Source: Engelhardtia mirabilis (GTDB lineage Bacteria; Planctomycetota; UBA1135; GCA-002686595). Taken from it: DNA of 64,000 bases. The stretch is taken from positions 310,001 to 374,000 of the forward strand of contig NZ_CP036287.1 of assembly GCF_007748095.1 (NCBI RefSeq), given 5' to 3'. Position numbers and translations under genes: made by a program. The notes beneath the pieces are model-generated. The model had not been told where the DNA came from, did not search any database, and was given only the letters and a program-made list of their open reading frames with translations. Position 1 is the stretch's first letter. Every line of letters starts with the position of its first letter. Below, one piece after another: positions 42,270-51,040 of this stretch.

Positions 42270-43937
42270 TCAGCCCTCCCAGACGTCGCTCGCCAGGACC
42301 TCGGGCGTCAGGTCCGCCTGGTCGTAGAGCGAGCGGAACAGCTCCACCTCGGGCGTCTCGTAGCGGAACAGCTCCGCGGCCCAGCGGGCGTTCAGGGTCT
42401 GGTACAGCAGGCTGGCCTCGATCGTGAGCCGCCCGGGGACGACGAGGTCCAGCTCGAAGTGGACCCGATCGCCGTCGGCCTTGAAGTCCTCGTCGCCGTC
42501 GACCCCCACCGGCGCGGTGCGGGCGGCCTCGGGGTGGTTCGGATCCCAACCGGCCGGCAGCAGGCGGTCGTCCACGTACCACTTCGCCCCGCGCATCAGG
42601 GTGTGGGTCGGCTCGCCATTCGAATCCGCCATCACGGCCTGGTAGGTGGCGACCTCGTCACCCGTACGGATCGAGTCGCGGTGGGGCTCGATCGGACCGC
42701 CCGCGAGCTCCGACCCCAGGGGCTGGCCATCGGCGCCGAGGATGCGCCCACGCGAGTCGACGTCGCCGCTGGCGAACAGCACCTGGCCGGACTCGTCGCG
42801 CACGACCACGCGCAGCCAGGCGCGGCGGGTCGGGTGCGCGCTGGGCAGCTTGTGTCCGGTCAAGTTCTGGACCGAGACGGCGAAGCTCAGCTTGTCGTCG
42901 CTGTCGCGGAGGTCGCCGATCCGCACCCGCGCGGTGCGCTCGCGGAGCTGCGCGCGGGTCGCCGCCACGCTCGCCTCGAAGGCCTCGGCCGGCGCCTCGA
43001 CGCCGAGCGCCTCGGGGTGGTCGCGCAGCATCGACAGCACCAGGGTGTTGCCGCCCACGAACAGGTGCCGCCCGAACGGCTCGCGCGGCTCGATCTGCGG
43101 GAAGTCGCGGCCCATGGGGTTGCGCACGATGCGCGTGGTCAGGGGCTCGCCGTCCTCGTCGCGGGTGGGCGCGTGGCAGTCCTGGCAGCTCGCGGCGAGG
43201 GGACCGGGCTCGTCCAGCTCGTCGTTGAAGAAGGAGTTGCGCCACTCGAGATACGGCGCCTGCTCCAGGAAGACCCCGCCCACGTCGTGGCCCTGCGCGT
43301 CGAGCACCGGGGTCTCGAGGGTGTGGCAGGTGCCGCACAGGGCCGAGTCGGAGATGTGCTCGCCGTGGGTCGGTGTGAAGCCCGTGAAGCGCTGCATCGG
43401 CATCGTGAAGGGCGCCTCGTGGGGCCCGTAGAGACGCCGCTCGGGATTCAGCCGGTAGCCGGCGCTGTAGCTCTCCTGGGTCCCCAGACCCTCGGGCGAG
43501 ATCCCGTGGCAGATCGTGCAGGACACGCCGTCGCGAGCCAGCTCGCCCAGGGCCGAGTCGCAGTCGAGCACGTGCATCAACGAGCCCGTGCCGTGGTCGT
43601 CGAGCCCGACCTGCTCCGCCATGGGCGAGTGGCAGCCCAGGCAGGTGGCCTCGATCTCGGCCTGGCGCGTGGGCAGCGCGGCGACCTCGGCCGAGACCAC
43701 CGCGCGCCACAGGGGATCGCGCGCGGAGTTGGCCATCATCGTCCCGCGCCACAGGTCGAAGGGCGCGATCGGGCGCTGCTTCGCGTCGCGCATGGCCGTG
43801 GCCGCCGGCGCGTTCGAATGGCAGCGCGCGCAGGAGGACGAGGGCTGCACCCCCGGTCCCGGCGCGGGGGGCTCGTCGACCTGGCGCAACAGGGGCAGGG
43901 CGAAGAGGGCCAGGGGCGTCCAGACGGCGGCTCGCAT
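42270..43937 (-). CDS. Exported multihaem (five CxxCH) cytochrome c family protein
   Basis: A 555-aa periplasmic cytochrome. Signal peptide MRAAVWTPLALFALPLL. Five covalent haem motifs occur in the N-terminal half: CARCH, CLGCH, CTICH, CGTCH and CQDCH, with many His available as distal ligands (MHVLDCD, PTHGEHISDS). The C-terminal 250 residues are haem-free and beta-rich (ARVRIGDLRDSDDKLSFAVS, VQNLTGHKLPSAHPTRRAWL), resembling the extension of large planctomycete multihaem proteins. It probably shuttles electrons in the periplasm; no oxidoreductase partner is adjacent, so the pathway is unknown. It is convergent with the propeller gene. Confidence 0.87.
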   Translation of the reverse strand: MRAAVWTPLALFALPLLRQVDEPPAPGPGVQPSSSCARCHSNAPAATAMRDAKQRPIAPFDLWRGTMMANSARDPLWRAVVSAEVAALPTRQAEIEATCLGCHSPMAEQVGLDDHGTGSLMHVLDCDSALGELARDGVSCTICHGISPEGLGTQESYSAGYRLNPERRLYGPHEAPFTMPMQRFTGFTPTHGEHISDSALCGTCHTLETPVLDAQGHDVGGVFLEQAPYLEWRNSFFNDELDEPGPLAASCQDCHAPTRDEDGEPLTTRIVRNPMGRDFPQIEPREPFGRHLFVGGNTLVLSMLRDHPEALGVEAPAEAFEASVAATRAQLRERTARVRIGDLRDSDDKLSFAVSVQNLTGHKLPSAHPTRRAWLRVVVRDESGQVLFASGDVDSRGRILGADGQPLGSELAGGPIEPHRDSIRTGDEVATYQAVMADSNGEPTHTLMRGAKWYVDDRLLPAGWDPNHPEAARTAPVGVDGDEDFKADGDRVHFELDLVVPGRLTIEASLLYQTLNARWAAELFRYETPEVELFRSLYDQADLTPEVLASDVWEG

Positions 43938-44117
43938 CTGTGGATGTTAGTGGCGTGCAGGTGGTGAGCGGCGGAGCCGGCCGGGCAATCCCGGGCGGGC
44001 TGTCGTGGCGGAGGGGGGGCCGCGATCTGAGAGTCCTCGGGCCCACGGGGGTTCCCGCGCCATCGGACGAATCGTGGCCGCATCCGCAGCCCGCCGCGGC
44101 GCGAAGACCCCCGCACC

Positions 44118-45167
44118 ATGCTGCAGCCCCTCGCCGCCCTCCTGACCCTCGCCGCCGTGTCCCACTTCAACGAACTCGAGACCCTGCCCCTGATGGCGTT
44201 CGACGAGTCCCCCGCAGCCGCGCTCTGGCGGCCGGTGCACGACAGCGTCATGGGTGGCGTCTCCGACGGGCAGGTGCGCGCGATCGAGGGCGCGGTCCGC
44301 ATGGCGGGCGACATGTCGCTCGACAACAACGGCGGTTTCGCCTCCTTCCGGGCGGGCGTCGAGCTGCCCGACCTCGCCGCCTACCACGGCCTCGCCCTGC
44401 GGGTGCGCGGCGACGGCCAGACCTACAAGCTCAGCCTGCGGACCGACAACCGCTGGGACGGGGTCAGTTGGCAGACCTCGTTTGCGACCACCGCTGACAC
44501 CTGGACCACGGTCTACCTGGCCTTCGAGCACCTCACGCCCTCCTGGCGCGGACGGCTGGTCGCCAATGCGGGGGTCTTCGATGCCTCGAGCATCGATCAA
44601 GTCGGGATCTTGATCGCCGACAAGCAACCCGGGCCCTACCAGATCGACGTGGCGGCGATCGACGCCTGGCGCGCCGCCCCTTCCGCGCAGGAGGGAGCCC
44701 CCGAAGCCCCCGCCCAGGGCACGCGACTCGCCGCCAGTGTTCGCACCTGCGTCCTCGCGGGGAGCCTGGACGCGGGGCTCGATGCGAGCGGCCTGGTCGA
44801 CGCGCTGCGCTGGAGTGAGCGTGTGCTGGTGATCGCCGCGCCCGACCAGTTGGGCGCTCCGGCGTCGATCCAGATCGGCAGCCTGCTCGCCCGCGACGGC
44901 GAGCTCGCCAACCGCGAGCTGCGGATCGTGCACCTGATGGGTTCGAACGGCGGTCGCGTCGCCGGCCGCACCCTGGGGAGCGATCAGGTTCGGGGCCTGC
45001 GCGAGCAGTGGGACCTGCCCGCTGGCGAGTGGTCCGCGGTCCTGGTGGGCAAGGACGGCGGCGTCAAGGCGCGCTGGTCGGAGCCCGTCGTACCGAACGA
45101 CCTCTTCGAGCTGATCGACGCCATGCCGATGCGGACCCGCGAGGTCGACACGCGGCGGCCGATCTAG
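44118..45167 (+). CDS. CIA30-domain and DUF4174-domain fusion protein, exported
   Basis: A 349-aa protein. N-terminal signal (MLQPLAALLTLAAVSH). Residues 25-190 are a CIA30/NDUFAF1-like jelly roll: WRPVHDSVMGGVSDGQVRA (the VNDxVMGGxSxG signature), FASFRAGVELPDLAAYHGLA, TYKLSLRTDNRWDGVSWQ and VGILIADKQPGPYQIDVAAI. After a short linker, about 225-340 match DUF4174: SERVLVIAAPDQLGAPAS, ELANRELRIVHLMG and VLVGKDGGVKARW. The NDUFAF1 group assembles complex I in mitochondria, but bacterial exported members have no defined role. I regard the fusion as real because the frame is continuous. It is divergent from the cytochrome gene. Confidence 0.82.
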   Translation: MLQPLAALLTLAAVSHFNELETLPLMAFDESPAAALWRPVHDSVMGGVSDGQVRAIEGAVRMAGDMSLDNNGGFASFRAGVELPDLAAYHGLALRVRGDGQTYKLSLRTDNRWDGVSWQTSFATTADTWTTVYLAFEHLTPSWRGRLVANAGVFDASSIDQVGILIADKQPGPYQIDVAAIDAWRAAPSAQEGAPEAPAQGTRLAASVRTCVLAGSLDAGLDASGLVDALRWSERVLVIAAPDQLGAPASIQIGSLLARDGELANRELRIVHLMGSNGGRVAGRTLGSDQVRGLREQWDLPAGEWSAVLVGKDGGVKARWSEPVVPNDLFELIDAMPMRTREVDTRRPI

Positions 45168-45175
45168 AGCTTCCG

Positions 45176-45212
45176 CCGGATCGCGTCCGACCGCTCGGCC
45201 GATGCGATCCGG
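45176..45212. terminator. Possible hairpin after the CIA30-DUF4174 gene
   Basis: CCGGATCGC (45176-45184) and GCGATCCGG (45204-45212) are exact complements around a 19-nt loop, 8 bases after the stop codon and upstream of the next gene on the same strand. Confidence 0.4.
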
Positions 45213-45272
45213 GAGCCGCCCTCGCATACTCGCCCCTTCAAGTGGTTCGAGATCGAGGCAAGGCGACTGGCG

Positions 45273-46916
45273 ATGGCTGACACGCAGGGTGGGTTCGGTT
45301 GGCGACGGGAGGTCGGCGCACTGGGCGCGGCGCTGATGGCGTTCCTGGGGCTGTCCTCGTGCACGGCCACCGGGAGCGCGGGACCCGGCGAGGTCCGCGT
45401 CCTGACCTGGAACATCTGGCACGGGGGGCGCGAAGACGGCGCGGCCGTCGGTCCGGTGCGGGTGGCGGAGGTGATCGCGGACAGCGGCGCCGACATCGTC
45501 GCCATGCAGGAGACCTACGGCTCGGGGCCGCGCATCGCCACAGCGCTCGGATTCCACCTGCAGCTGCGCGGCACCAACGTCTCGATCCACAGTCGCTACC
45601 CGATCCTCGAGGACATCTCGGTCTTCGAGGAGTTCAAGTGCGCCGGCGCGCTGATCGAGCTGCCGGATCGCTCGCGCCTGGCCCTCTATTCGATCTGGCT
45701 GCCCTACGACGCCGAGATCTGGGAAGAGGGCACGCGCGACAGCTCCGATCCGCAGACCCTGCTCGCGGCCTGTCAGTCCTCGGCGCGCGACCTGGAGGCG
45801 ATGCGGCTGGCGATCGAGGAGCGCCTCGCGGGGCCCGACTTCGCGGGCGTGCCGATCGTGATCGCGGGCGACTTCAACTCGATGTCGCACCTGGACTACG
45901 GCGAGGTGGGCTTCGACCAGTACGGGGTCGCCCTGGACTGGCCCACCAGCCGGGTCTTGACCGAGGCTGGCTTCCTCGACGCCTACCGCGAGTGCAACCC
46001 CTCCATCGACCGCGCGGCGGACAGCACCTGGACGCCGCGCTTCCCCGAGCAGGAACAGGACCGCATCGACTTCGTCTACTACCGCGCCGACGGTTGGCGT
46101 GCGGTGCAGTCGCGCATCATCCGCGAGCACCGCGAGGGCTTTCCCTCGGACCACGCCGCGTTGTTGACGGTCTTTCAGCCCACGCCGGTGCCGCTGGAGA
46201 CCGACGAGCCCCTGCGCGTCGTCAGCTACAACATCCGCCACGGCGTCGGGCTGGACGACCAGCTCGATCTGGAGCGCACGGCCGGCGTCCTGCGCGACCT
46301 CGCGCCCGACTTCGTGGGCCTGCAAGAGGTCGATCTGGATTGCGAGCGCAGTGGGGGCGTGAACCAGGTCCATCAGCTCGCCGCGGAGCTCGCGATGCAT
46401 CCGGCCTTCGGTGGCTTCATGGACTACCAGGGCGGGCGCTACGGGATGGGGATCCTCTCGCGCCATCCGATCGTCGACGCCTACAGCCTGCGCCTGCCCG
46501 ACGGCAACGAGCCGCGCGTGGCCCTGGTCGTCGAGGCCCAGTTGCCCGGCGGGGAGCGGGTGCTCGTGGTAAGCGTCCACTTCGACTGGGTCGAGGACGA
46601 CGCCTTTCGCTTCGCCCAGGCGACGGCCCTCGCCGAGTTCCTGGCTGACCTCGGCCAGCCCTACATCCTGCTCGGCGACTTCAACGACGGCCCGAACTCG
46701 CGAACCCTGGGCTTGTTCCGAGCACTCGCGACGGAGGCGGCGAAGCCCCCGAGCGACCCGCTGACCTTCCCGGCGGACGGCGCGCTGAAGGAGATCGACT
46801 TCGTCTTCTGCTCGCCGCCCGCGGACTGGTCGGTCGAGAGCGTGGACGTCATCGACGAGCCCCTGGCCTCGGATCACCGGCCCGTGCTGGCCGAGCTGCG
46901 CCTGCTGACACGCTGA
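45273..46916 (+). CDS. Exported protein with two endonuclease/exonuclease/phosphatase (EEP) domains
   Basis: A 547-aa protein. The N-terminal hydrophobic stretch GALGAALMAFLGLSSC looks like a lipoprotein signal with Cys near residue 29. Two complete EEP domains follow. First: VRVLTWNIWHGG, IVAMQET, VIAGDFNSM and a late SDHAALL. Second (from about 310): LRVVSYNIRHGVG, FVGLQEVDLDC, ILLGDFNDG and ASDHRPVLAELRLL. Each keeps the Asn, Glu, GDFN and terminal Asp-His of the metal-dependent catalytic site, so both may be active. Relatives cleave phosphodiesters or phosphomonoesters of nucleic acids, sphingomyelin or inositides; the substrate is unknown. It runs convergently into the thioredoxin-permease pair. 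Confidence 0.85.
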   Translation: MADTQGGFGWRREVGALGAALMAFLGLSSCTATGSAGPGEVRVLTWNIWHGGREDGAAVGPVRVAEVIADSGADIVAMQETYGSGPRIATALGFHLQLRGTNVSIHSRYPILEDISVFEEFKCAGALIELPDRSRLALYSIWLPYDAEIWEEGTRDSSDPQTLLAACQSSARDLEAMRLAIEERLAGPDFAGVPIVIAGDFNSMSHLDYGEVGFDQYGVALDWPTSRVLTEAGFLDAYRECNPSIDRAADSTWTPRFPEQEQDRIDFVYYRADGWRAVQSRIIREHREGFPSDHAALLTVFQPTPVPLETDEPLRVVSYNIRHGVGLDDQLDLERTAGVLRDLAPDFVGLQEVDLDCERSGGVNQVHQLAAELAMHPAFGGFMDYQGGRYGMGILSRHPIVDAYSLRLPDGNEPRVALVVEAQLPGGERVLVVSVHFDWVEDDAFRFAQATALAEFLADLGQPYILLGDFNDGPNSRTLGLFRALATEAAKPPSDPLTFPADGALKEIDFVFCSPPADWSVESVDVIDEPLASDHRPVLAELRLLTR

Positions 46917-46939
46917 GGCGCGCCACCCTCCGGTGCGGT

Positions 46940-47173
46940 CTATTGCAGCCAGCCGCGAATCTGCGCCAGGGTCGGCACGCCGCCCGCGTGCACGAGCTTG
47001 TCGTCGATCACGACCCCGGGGGTCGAGAGCGCGCCGAAGGCCATGATCGTGGCGATGTCGGTCTCCTTCTGGACCTCGACCTCGAGGCCGAGCTCCTGGG
47101 CCGCCTGGTTGATCAACTTCGCGGTCTGGACGCAGTTCTTGCAGCCGGGCCCGAGCACTTTGATGACGGTCAT
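46940..47173 (-). CDS. Small thioredoxin-like redox protein (TM0996/MTH895 family)
   Basis: A 77-aa single-domain thioredoxin fold with active site GPGCKNCVQT (CxxC at residues 11 and 14), then VEVQKETDIATIMAFGALSTP with the cis-Pro in STPGVVIDDKLVHAG. This is the full usual length for the family. It lies 36 bases downstream of the permease gene on the same strand. Family members are often encoded beside permeases of the ArsP/DUF318 type and may supply electrons or carry a metal thiolate. Confidence 0.88.
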   Translation of the reverse strand: MTVIKVLGPGCKNCVQTAKLINQAAQELGLEVEVQKETDIATIMAFGALSTPGVVIDDKLVHAGGVPTLAQIRGWLQ

Positions 47174-47209
47174 GGGTTCTCGTTGCTCCCCGTTCGAGGG
47201 GGCGAAGGT

Positions 47210-48175
47210 TCAAGTGAGGGCGTTGAAGGTCCAGCCGACCAGGGTCAGCGCGACCGTCAAGATCGCGGCGTACAGGGCCAACGCCGGCCAGCGGACGACC
47301 TTGCGCAGGATCAGCATCTCGGGCAGCGAGAGGGCGGCGATGCTCATCATCAGCGCCAGCACCGTCCCGATCGGCACGCCCTTGCCCAAGAGCGCCTCGG
47401 CCACCGGGACGATCCCGGTGGCGTTGGAATACAGCGGCACGCCGATCAGCACCGCGGCGGGAACCGAAAGCAGGCTGCTGTCCCGGCCGAGGTTCTCGGC
47501 GACCCAGGTTTCGGGCACGAAGCCGTGGAACAGGGCGCCGACGCCGACGCCGATCAGGATCCACAGCCAGATGCGGCCCAGGATCTCGCGCACCTCGCCC
47601 AGGGCGAAGCGGTGCCTGTCCGCGAAGCCGCGGGGCCGGGCGGGCAGGGCCGCGTCGCCGACCTGGATCTTCCAGACGTAGCCCTCGACCCAGCGCTCGG
47701 CGTGCAAGAGCTCCATCAGAACGCCGCCGACCCAGGCCACCGCGAGGCCCGCGGCGACGTAGAGCGCGGTCAGCTTCCAGCCGATGGTCCCCGCCAACAC
47801 CAGCACCGCGACCTCGTTGATCATCGGGCTGGCGATCAGGAACGAGAAGGTCACCCCGACAGGGATGCCGGCCTCGACGAAGCCGATGAACAGGGGCACG
47901 GACGAACAGGAGCAGAAAGGCGTGACCGCACCGAGGGCGATGGCCAGGGCGCGCGCCAGCCAGCGCGGCTTCCCGCGCACGTAGTCGCGCACGCGCTCGG
48001 GCGACAAGAGGGCCCGCAGGAAGCCCATCGCGTACATCACCATCACCAGCAGCGCGAAGATCTTCGTCACGTCCATGACGAAGAAGTGCACCGCGCTCTC
48101 GAGGTGGCTGCCGGCCTCGAGCAGGCCGAGCTGCTCCAACTGGTGGACGCAGAAGCTGGCGAATCGATCGAACAT
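47210..48175 (-). CDS. Permease of the DUF318/ArsP-like (SO_0444) family
   Basis: A 321-aa integral membrane protein with eight or so spans in two halves. The first half carries the signature VTPFCSCSSVPLFIGFVEAG and SPMINEVAVLVLAG; the second half has the related VLIGVPLYSNATGIVPVAEA with LPEMLILRKVV. Cys-rich CSCSS motifs of this family are linked to export of arsenicals or other thiol-reactive compounds in characterised ArsP proteins; the solute here is not determined. ATG 48175 precedes an amphipathic helix and the first span (VTKIFALLVMVMYAMGFL). It forms a likely operon with the small thioredoxin-like gene. No ArsR gene adjoins it. Confidence 0.85.
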   Translation of the reverse strand: MFDRFASFCVHQLEQLGLLEAGSHLESAVHFFVMDVTKIFALLVMVMYAMGFLRALLSPERVRDYVRGKPRWLARALAIALGAVTPFCSCSSVPLFIGFVEAGIPVGVTFSFLIASPMINEVAVLVLAGTIGWKLTALYVAAGLAVAWVGGVLMELLHAERWVEGYVWKIQVGDAALPARPRGFADRHRFALGEVREILGRIWLWILIGVGVGALFHGFVPETWVAENLGRDSSLLSVPAAVLIGVPLYSNATGIVPVAEALLGKGVPIGTVLALMMSIAALSLPEMLILRKVVRWPALALYAAILTVALTLVGWTFNALT

Positions 48176-48670
48176 GGTGGCGACTACCGGGGGGGCAGCA
48201 CGCAGGCCGCGCGCGGCGCGAGCAGTCTGGAGGGGGTGAGCCGTTGGATGCGGCCCGAAGCAGTTTGCGCTTGTACAGTCGAGGGGGCGTCCCAAAAGGG
48301 ACTTGTGGGCCCGCAGGACAATTTCGATCGGAGCGACAGGGGGAAGCCCCAGCGGGTTCGAGCGCCGCTCGCACGCTGACGGCACCTTCCGATCCACCCG
48401 TACGCCGGCAGGGCGTGAAGCCCCGTCTGCGGCGGGACGGCCCACGAGACGCCAACAGCGATCGAGCTCCGCGCCCAACAGGTGCGGGTCGACGGACCCC
48501 TCTGCCCCGCTGACGGGCCAGGCGCGGCGAGTCGCTTCAGCCGGGAGTGAAGGCCCGCAGCCCGTAGCAAGGTTACGGATCGCACGGCGGCGCCAGCGAC
48601 CGATTGGCACGAGCTCGCCGCGGATGCGGGCGACCGCTGGGAGCTCCCCCAGGCCGCTGCGGGCCGCGGA
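48176..48670. other. Intergenic region, no gene recognised
   Basis: This 495-base gap lies between the permease start (48175) and the MscS stop (48671), both on the minus strand. It therefore contains the permease promoter and the end of the MscS transcript. It contains a small inverted repeat GTCCC-AAAA-GGGAC (48289-48302). No frame across it looks protein-like, and no tRNA or riboswitch shape was recognised. Confidence 0.5.
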
Positions 48671-50125
48671 TCAGCTCAGCAGGTCGTCCTCGTCGTTGCT
48701 TGCCAGCTCGTGCGCGACCTGGTCGTCGATGTCGCTCTCGGGCGAGACGTCGATGGCCTCCGGTTGCGGGCCGACCTCGCGACTCTTCGGCACACCGACC
48801 GGGGTCGAGGCCGGCTCGGACGGCTGGCCTGCGCCCTGGCGATCGAGCAGGACCCGGTACTCGGGCGACGGCATCTCGATGCCCGCGGTATCGAGGGCCT
48901 CCTTGACCAGGCGGTGGGCCTCGCTGGCGACCTTGGCGAAGCTCGCGCTGCGTTGATCCACCCAGCCGTAGAACTCCAGGTTCACCGTCGAATCGCCCAG
49001 GGCCAGCACCAGCGCCGACGGCTTGGGGTCGTCGACCACGCCCTTCATCCGGTCGAGGGTGGCAATGCCGCAGGCCTGGGCCTCGTCCACGTCGACGCCG
49101 GTCCCGAGGCCGACGGCCACGACGAAGCGCCGCAGGGGGTTGCGCGTGTAATTCACGACCGTGCCGTTGAAGACCGTGGCGTTGGGCAGCCGCAGGTGGT
49201 TGCCGTCGGCATCCATCAGCGTGGTCTCACTGGTGGTCATGCGCAGAACGGTCCCCGACTGGCCGCCGACGCTGACCACGTCGCGGGCTCGGAAGGGCTG
49301 ACGGATGGCCAGCAGCACACCGGCGAGGTAGTTCTCGACGATGTTCCGAAAGGCGAAGCCAAGGGCCAGTCCCAGGACGCCCGCGGCTCCGAGGATCGTG
49401 CCGATCACGGCGCCGGCATCCAGGAAGCGCAGGGCTCCCACCAACCCTGCTCCGAGGATGGCCACGAAGATGGTCTGCCGGACCAGGGCTTGCAGCAGGG
49501 TGCGTTCGCCCAGCCAGCGGTCGAGCAGGGTCGTGTCGCGCACCAGTCGAGCGAGCAGCCAGGCCGCGATCACGATCGCCAGGGCGAATCCGAACAGCGG
49601 CAGGGAGGAAACGGCGGTGCGCCCGGAGTCGATGATCTCGGCCCAGGAGTCGGCGGTGCGTGCGCGCAGGCTGCGCTCCACCCGCACCCCGTCGACCACC
49701 AGCAGGACTCCGTCCAGCTTCTCGAGCGTGCTCACCGCCAGGTCGGCGCTCCCGCGGTTGGTCGCGGTTCCCGAGAGCACCACGATGCCGGCCTCGACCT
49801 CGGCACGGACATCTTCCAGCCCGTCGATGGCAGCCAGCACGGCACGGGACCGCTGACTGAGCTTGGCCTCCTCGGAGAGGATCTCCTTGACCTCCGACTG
49901 GCCGGCCTCGTCCACCAGCCGCTGGTTCTCGGGCGATTGGATCTGCGCCGATGGGTTGTCCGTCGGCTGGGTCTCGACCGGCCCGCCGGCATCGACGTCG
50001 GCGGAGTTCACTGAATCGCCAGCGGCGGCGGGCGCGTCGTCCTGGGCCAGCGCGGCGGTCGGCGCCGAGAGAGAGAGCGCCAGAACGACCAGCGCGGTCA
50101 GCCACCGGGAGTGAGGGAAGGTCAT
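48671..50125 (-). CDS. Mechanosensitive ion channel (MscS) with N-terminal BON domain
   Basis: A 484-aa inner-membrane channel. Signal peptide to about residue 28 (LTALVVLALSLSAPTAALAQ). A BON domain at about 88-150 (LAAIDGLEDVRAEVEAGIVV, GTATNRGSADLAVSTLEKLD, VLLVVDGVRVERSL) lies in the periplasm. Then come spans PLFGFALAIVIAAWLLARLV and FVAILGAGLVGALRF, and the pore helix GTILGAAGVLGLALGFAF with RNIVENYLAGV. The cytosolic beta domain follows (FRARDVVSVGGQSGTVLRMT, LRLPNATVFNGTVVNYT). The tail is acidic and disordered. It releases solutes under osmotic downshock; the BON domain may bind lipid or cell wall. ATG 50125 is preferred over the upstream TTG. It diverges from PPK2, 74 bases away. 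Confidence 0.9.
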   Translation of the reverse strand: MTFPHSRWLTALVVLALSLSAPTAALAQDDAPAAAGDSVNSADVDAGGPVETQPTDNPSAQIQSPENQRLVDEAGQSEVKEILSEEAKLSQRSRAVLAAIDGLEDVRAEVEAGIVVLSGTATNRGSADLAVSTLEKLDGVLLVVDGVRVERSLRARTADSWAEIIDSGRTAVSSLPLFGFALAIVIAAWLLARLVRDTTLLDRWLGERTLLQALVRQTIFVAILGAGLVGALRFLDAGAVIGTILGAAGVLGLALGFAFRNIVENYLAGVLLAIRQPFRARDVVSVGGQSGTVLRMTTSETTLMDADGNHLRLPNATVFNGTVVNYTRNPLRRFVVAVGLGTGVDVDEAQACGIATLDRMKGVVDDPKPSALVLALGDSTVNLEFYGWVDQRSASFAKVASEAHRLVKEALDTAGIEMPSPEYRVLLDRQGAGQPSEPASTPVGVPKSREVGPQPEAIDVSPESDIDDQVAHELASNDEDDLLS

Positions 50126-50199
50126 GGGGCTCAAAGTACGCCCCCGGCACCCCGCGGCAACAGCTTCGGAGCGTCGGACTCGGCTATCATCCGCCCCCC

Positions 50200-51015
50200 A
50201 TGAATGGCGACGACGACACCGTGACCAGCGCTCCGGGCAAGGACCCCGAGTTGCTCGAAGGTTGGGTCCGCGAGGTGCTCGAGGAGGAGCTCGACCGCGA
50301 GTACCTGGTCGAGCTCGCCCGCCTGCAGGTGGAGCTGCTCAAGCTGCAGACGCACCTCGTAGCAACCTCGCGGCGGGTGGCGATCCTGTTCGAGGGTCGC
50401 GACACGGCCGGCAAGGGCGGCACGATCCAGCGCTTCTCCCAGCGCATGATGCCGCGCCACCAACGGGTCGTGGCCCTGCCCAAGCCGACCGAGATGGAGA
50501 TGGGCCAGTGGTACTTCGGGCGCTACATCGCGCAGCTACCGAACCCGGGTGAGATCGTGTTCTTCGACCGCAGTTGGTACAACCGCGCGGTCGTCGAGCC
50601 GGTGATGGGCTTTTGCACCGCGGCCCAGTACGAACGCTTCATGGAGCAGGTGGTGGTCTTCGAGCAGATGCTGCTCGAGGACGGGCTGCTGCTGGTCAAG
50701 CTGTGGTTCTCGATCGACCGGGTCGAGCAGCACGACCGGCTGGCGCGGCGCCAGACCAACCCGCTCAAGCGCTGGAAGTTGTCGACCGTGGACCTGCAGG
50801 CGCAGCAGAAGTGGGAGGCCTTCACCCGCTACAAGGAGGCCATGTTCGCGCGCACCAGCACGGCGTCCTCGCCCTGGTACGTGATCGAGGGCAACGACAA
50901 GAAGCAGGCGCGGCTGGAGAGCATCCGCCACGTGCTGGGTTGCATCGACTACCCCGACCGCGGCCAACGGGGGCTGCGGTTGGAACCGCGACCCGAGGTG
51001 GTACGGCGAGTTTGA
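50200..51015 (+). CDS. ppk2: Polyphosphate kinase 2 family protein (PPK2)
   Basis: A 271-aa cytoplasmic kinase using polyphosphate and nucleotides. Walker A is ILFEGRDTAGKGGTIQRF (GRDTAGKGG). The PPK2 helix MMPRHQRVVALPKPTEME is next, then Walker B-like IVFFDRSWYNRAVVEPVMGF with DRSWYNR, and the lid LKRWKLSTVDLQAQQKWE followed by YVIEGNDKKQARL. The motif set is complete, and a single-domain protein of this size is usual. Whether it favours ADP, AMP or GDP cannot be read reliably. ATG 50200 follows a pyrimidine-rich stretch with no clear ribosome-binding site. It is likely co-transcribed with the GNAT gene 25 bases downstream. Confidence 0.93.
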   Translation: MNGDDDTVTSAPGKDPELLEGWVREVLEEELDREYLVELARLQVELLKLQTHLVATSRRVAILFEGRDTAGKGGTIQRFSQRMMPRHQRVVALPKPTEMEMGQWYFGRYIAQLPNPGEIVFFDRSWYNRAVVEPVMGFCTAAQYERFMEQVVVFEQMLLEDGLLLVKLWFSIDRVEQHDRLARRQTNPLKRWKLSTVDLQAQQKWEAFTRYKEAMFARTSTASSPWYVIEGNDKKQARLESIRHVLGCIDYPDRGQRGLRLEPRPEVVRRV

Positions 51016-51040
51016 GCCGAGCGGCGGGAGGGTTCAGCGC

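Noticed and set aside
41586..43967. Long plus-strand open frame antisense to the cytochrome gene
   Set aside because: The five CxxCH motifs on the minus strand establish the real frame; the plus frame has no recognisable domain.
46940..47173. Selenocysteine in the small thioredoxin-like protein
   Set aside because: Its active site is CKNC with ordinary Cys codons and no in-frame TGA.
43947..48455. 1502-codon minus-strand open frame across several genes
   Set aside because: It runs antisense to the CIA30 and EEP genes and out of frame with the thioredoxin and permease genes; its composition is the usual codon-position artefact of high-GC DNA.
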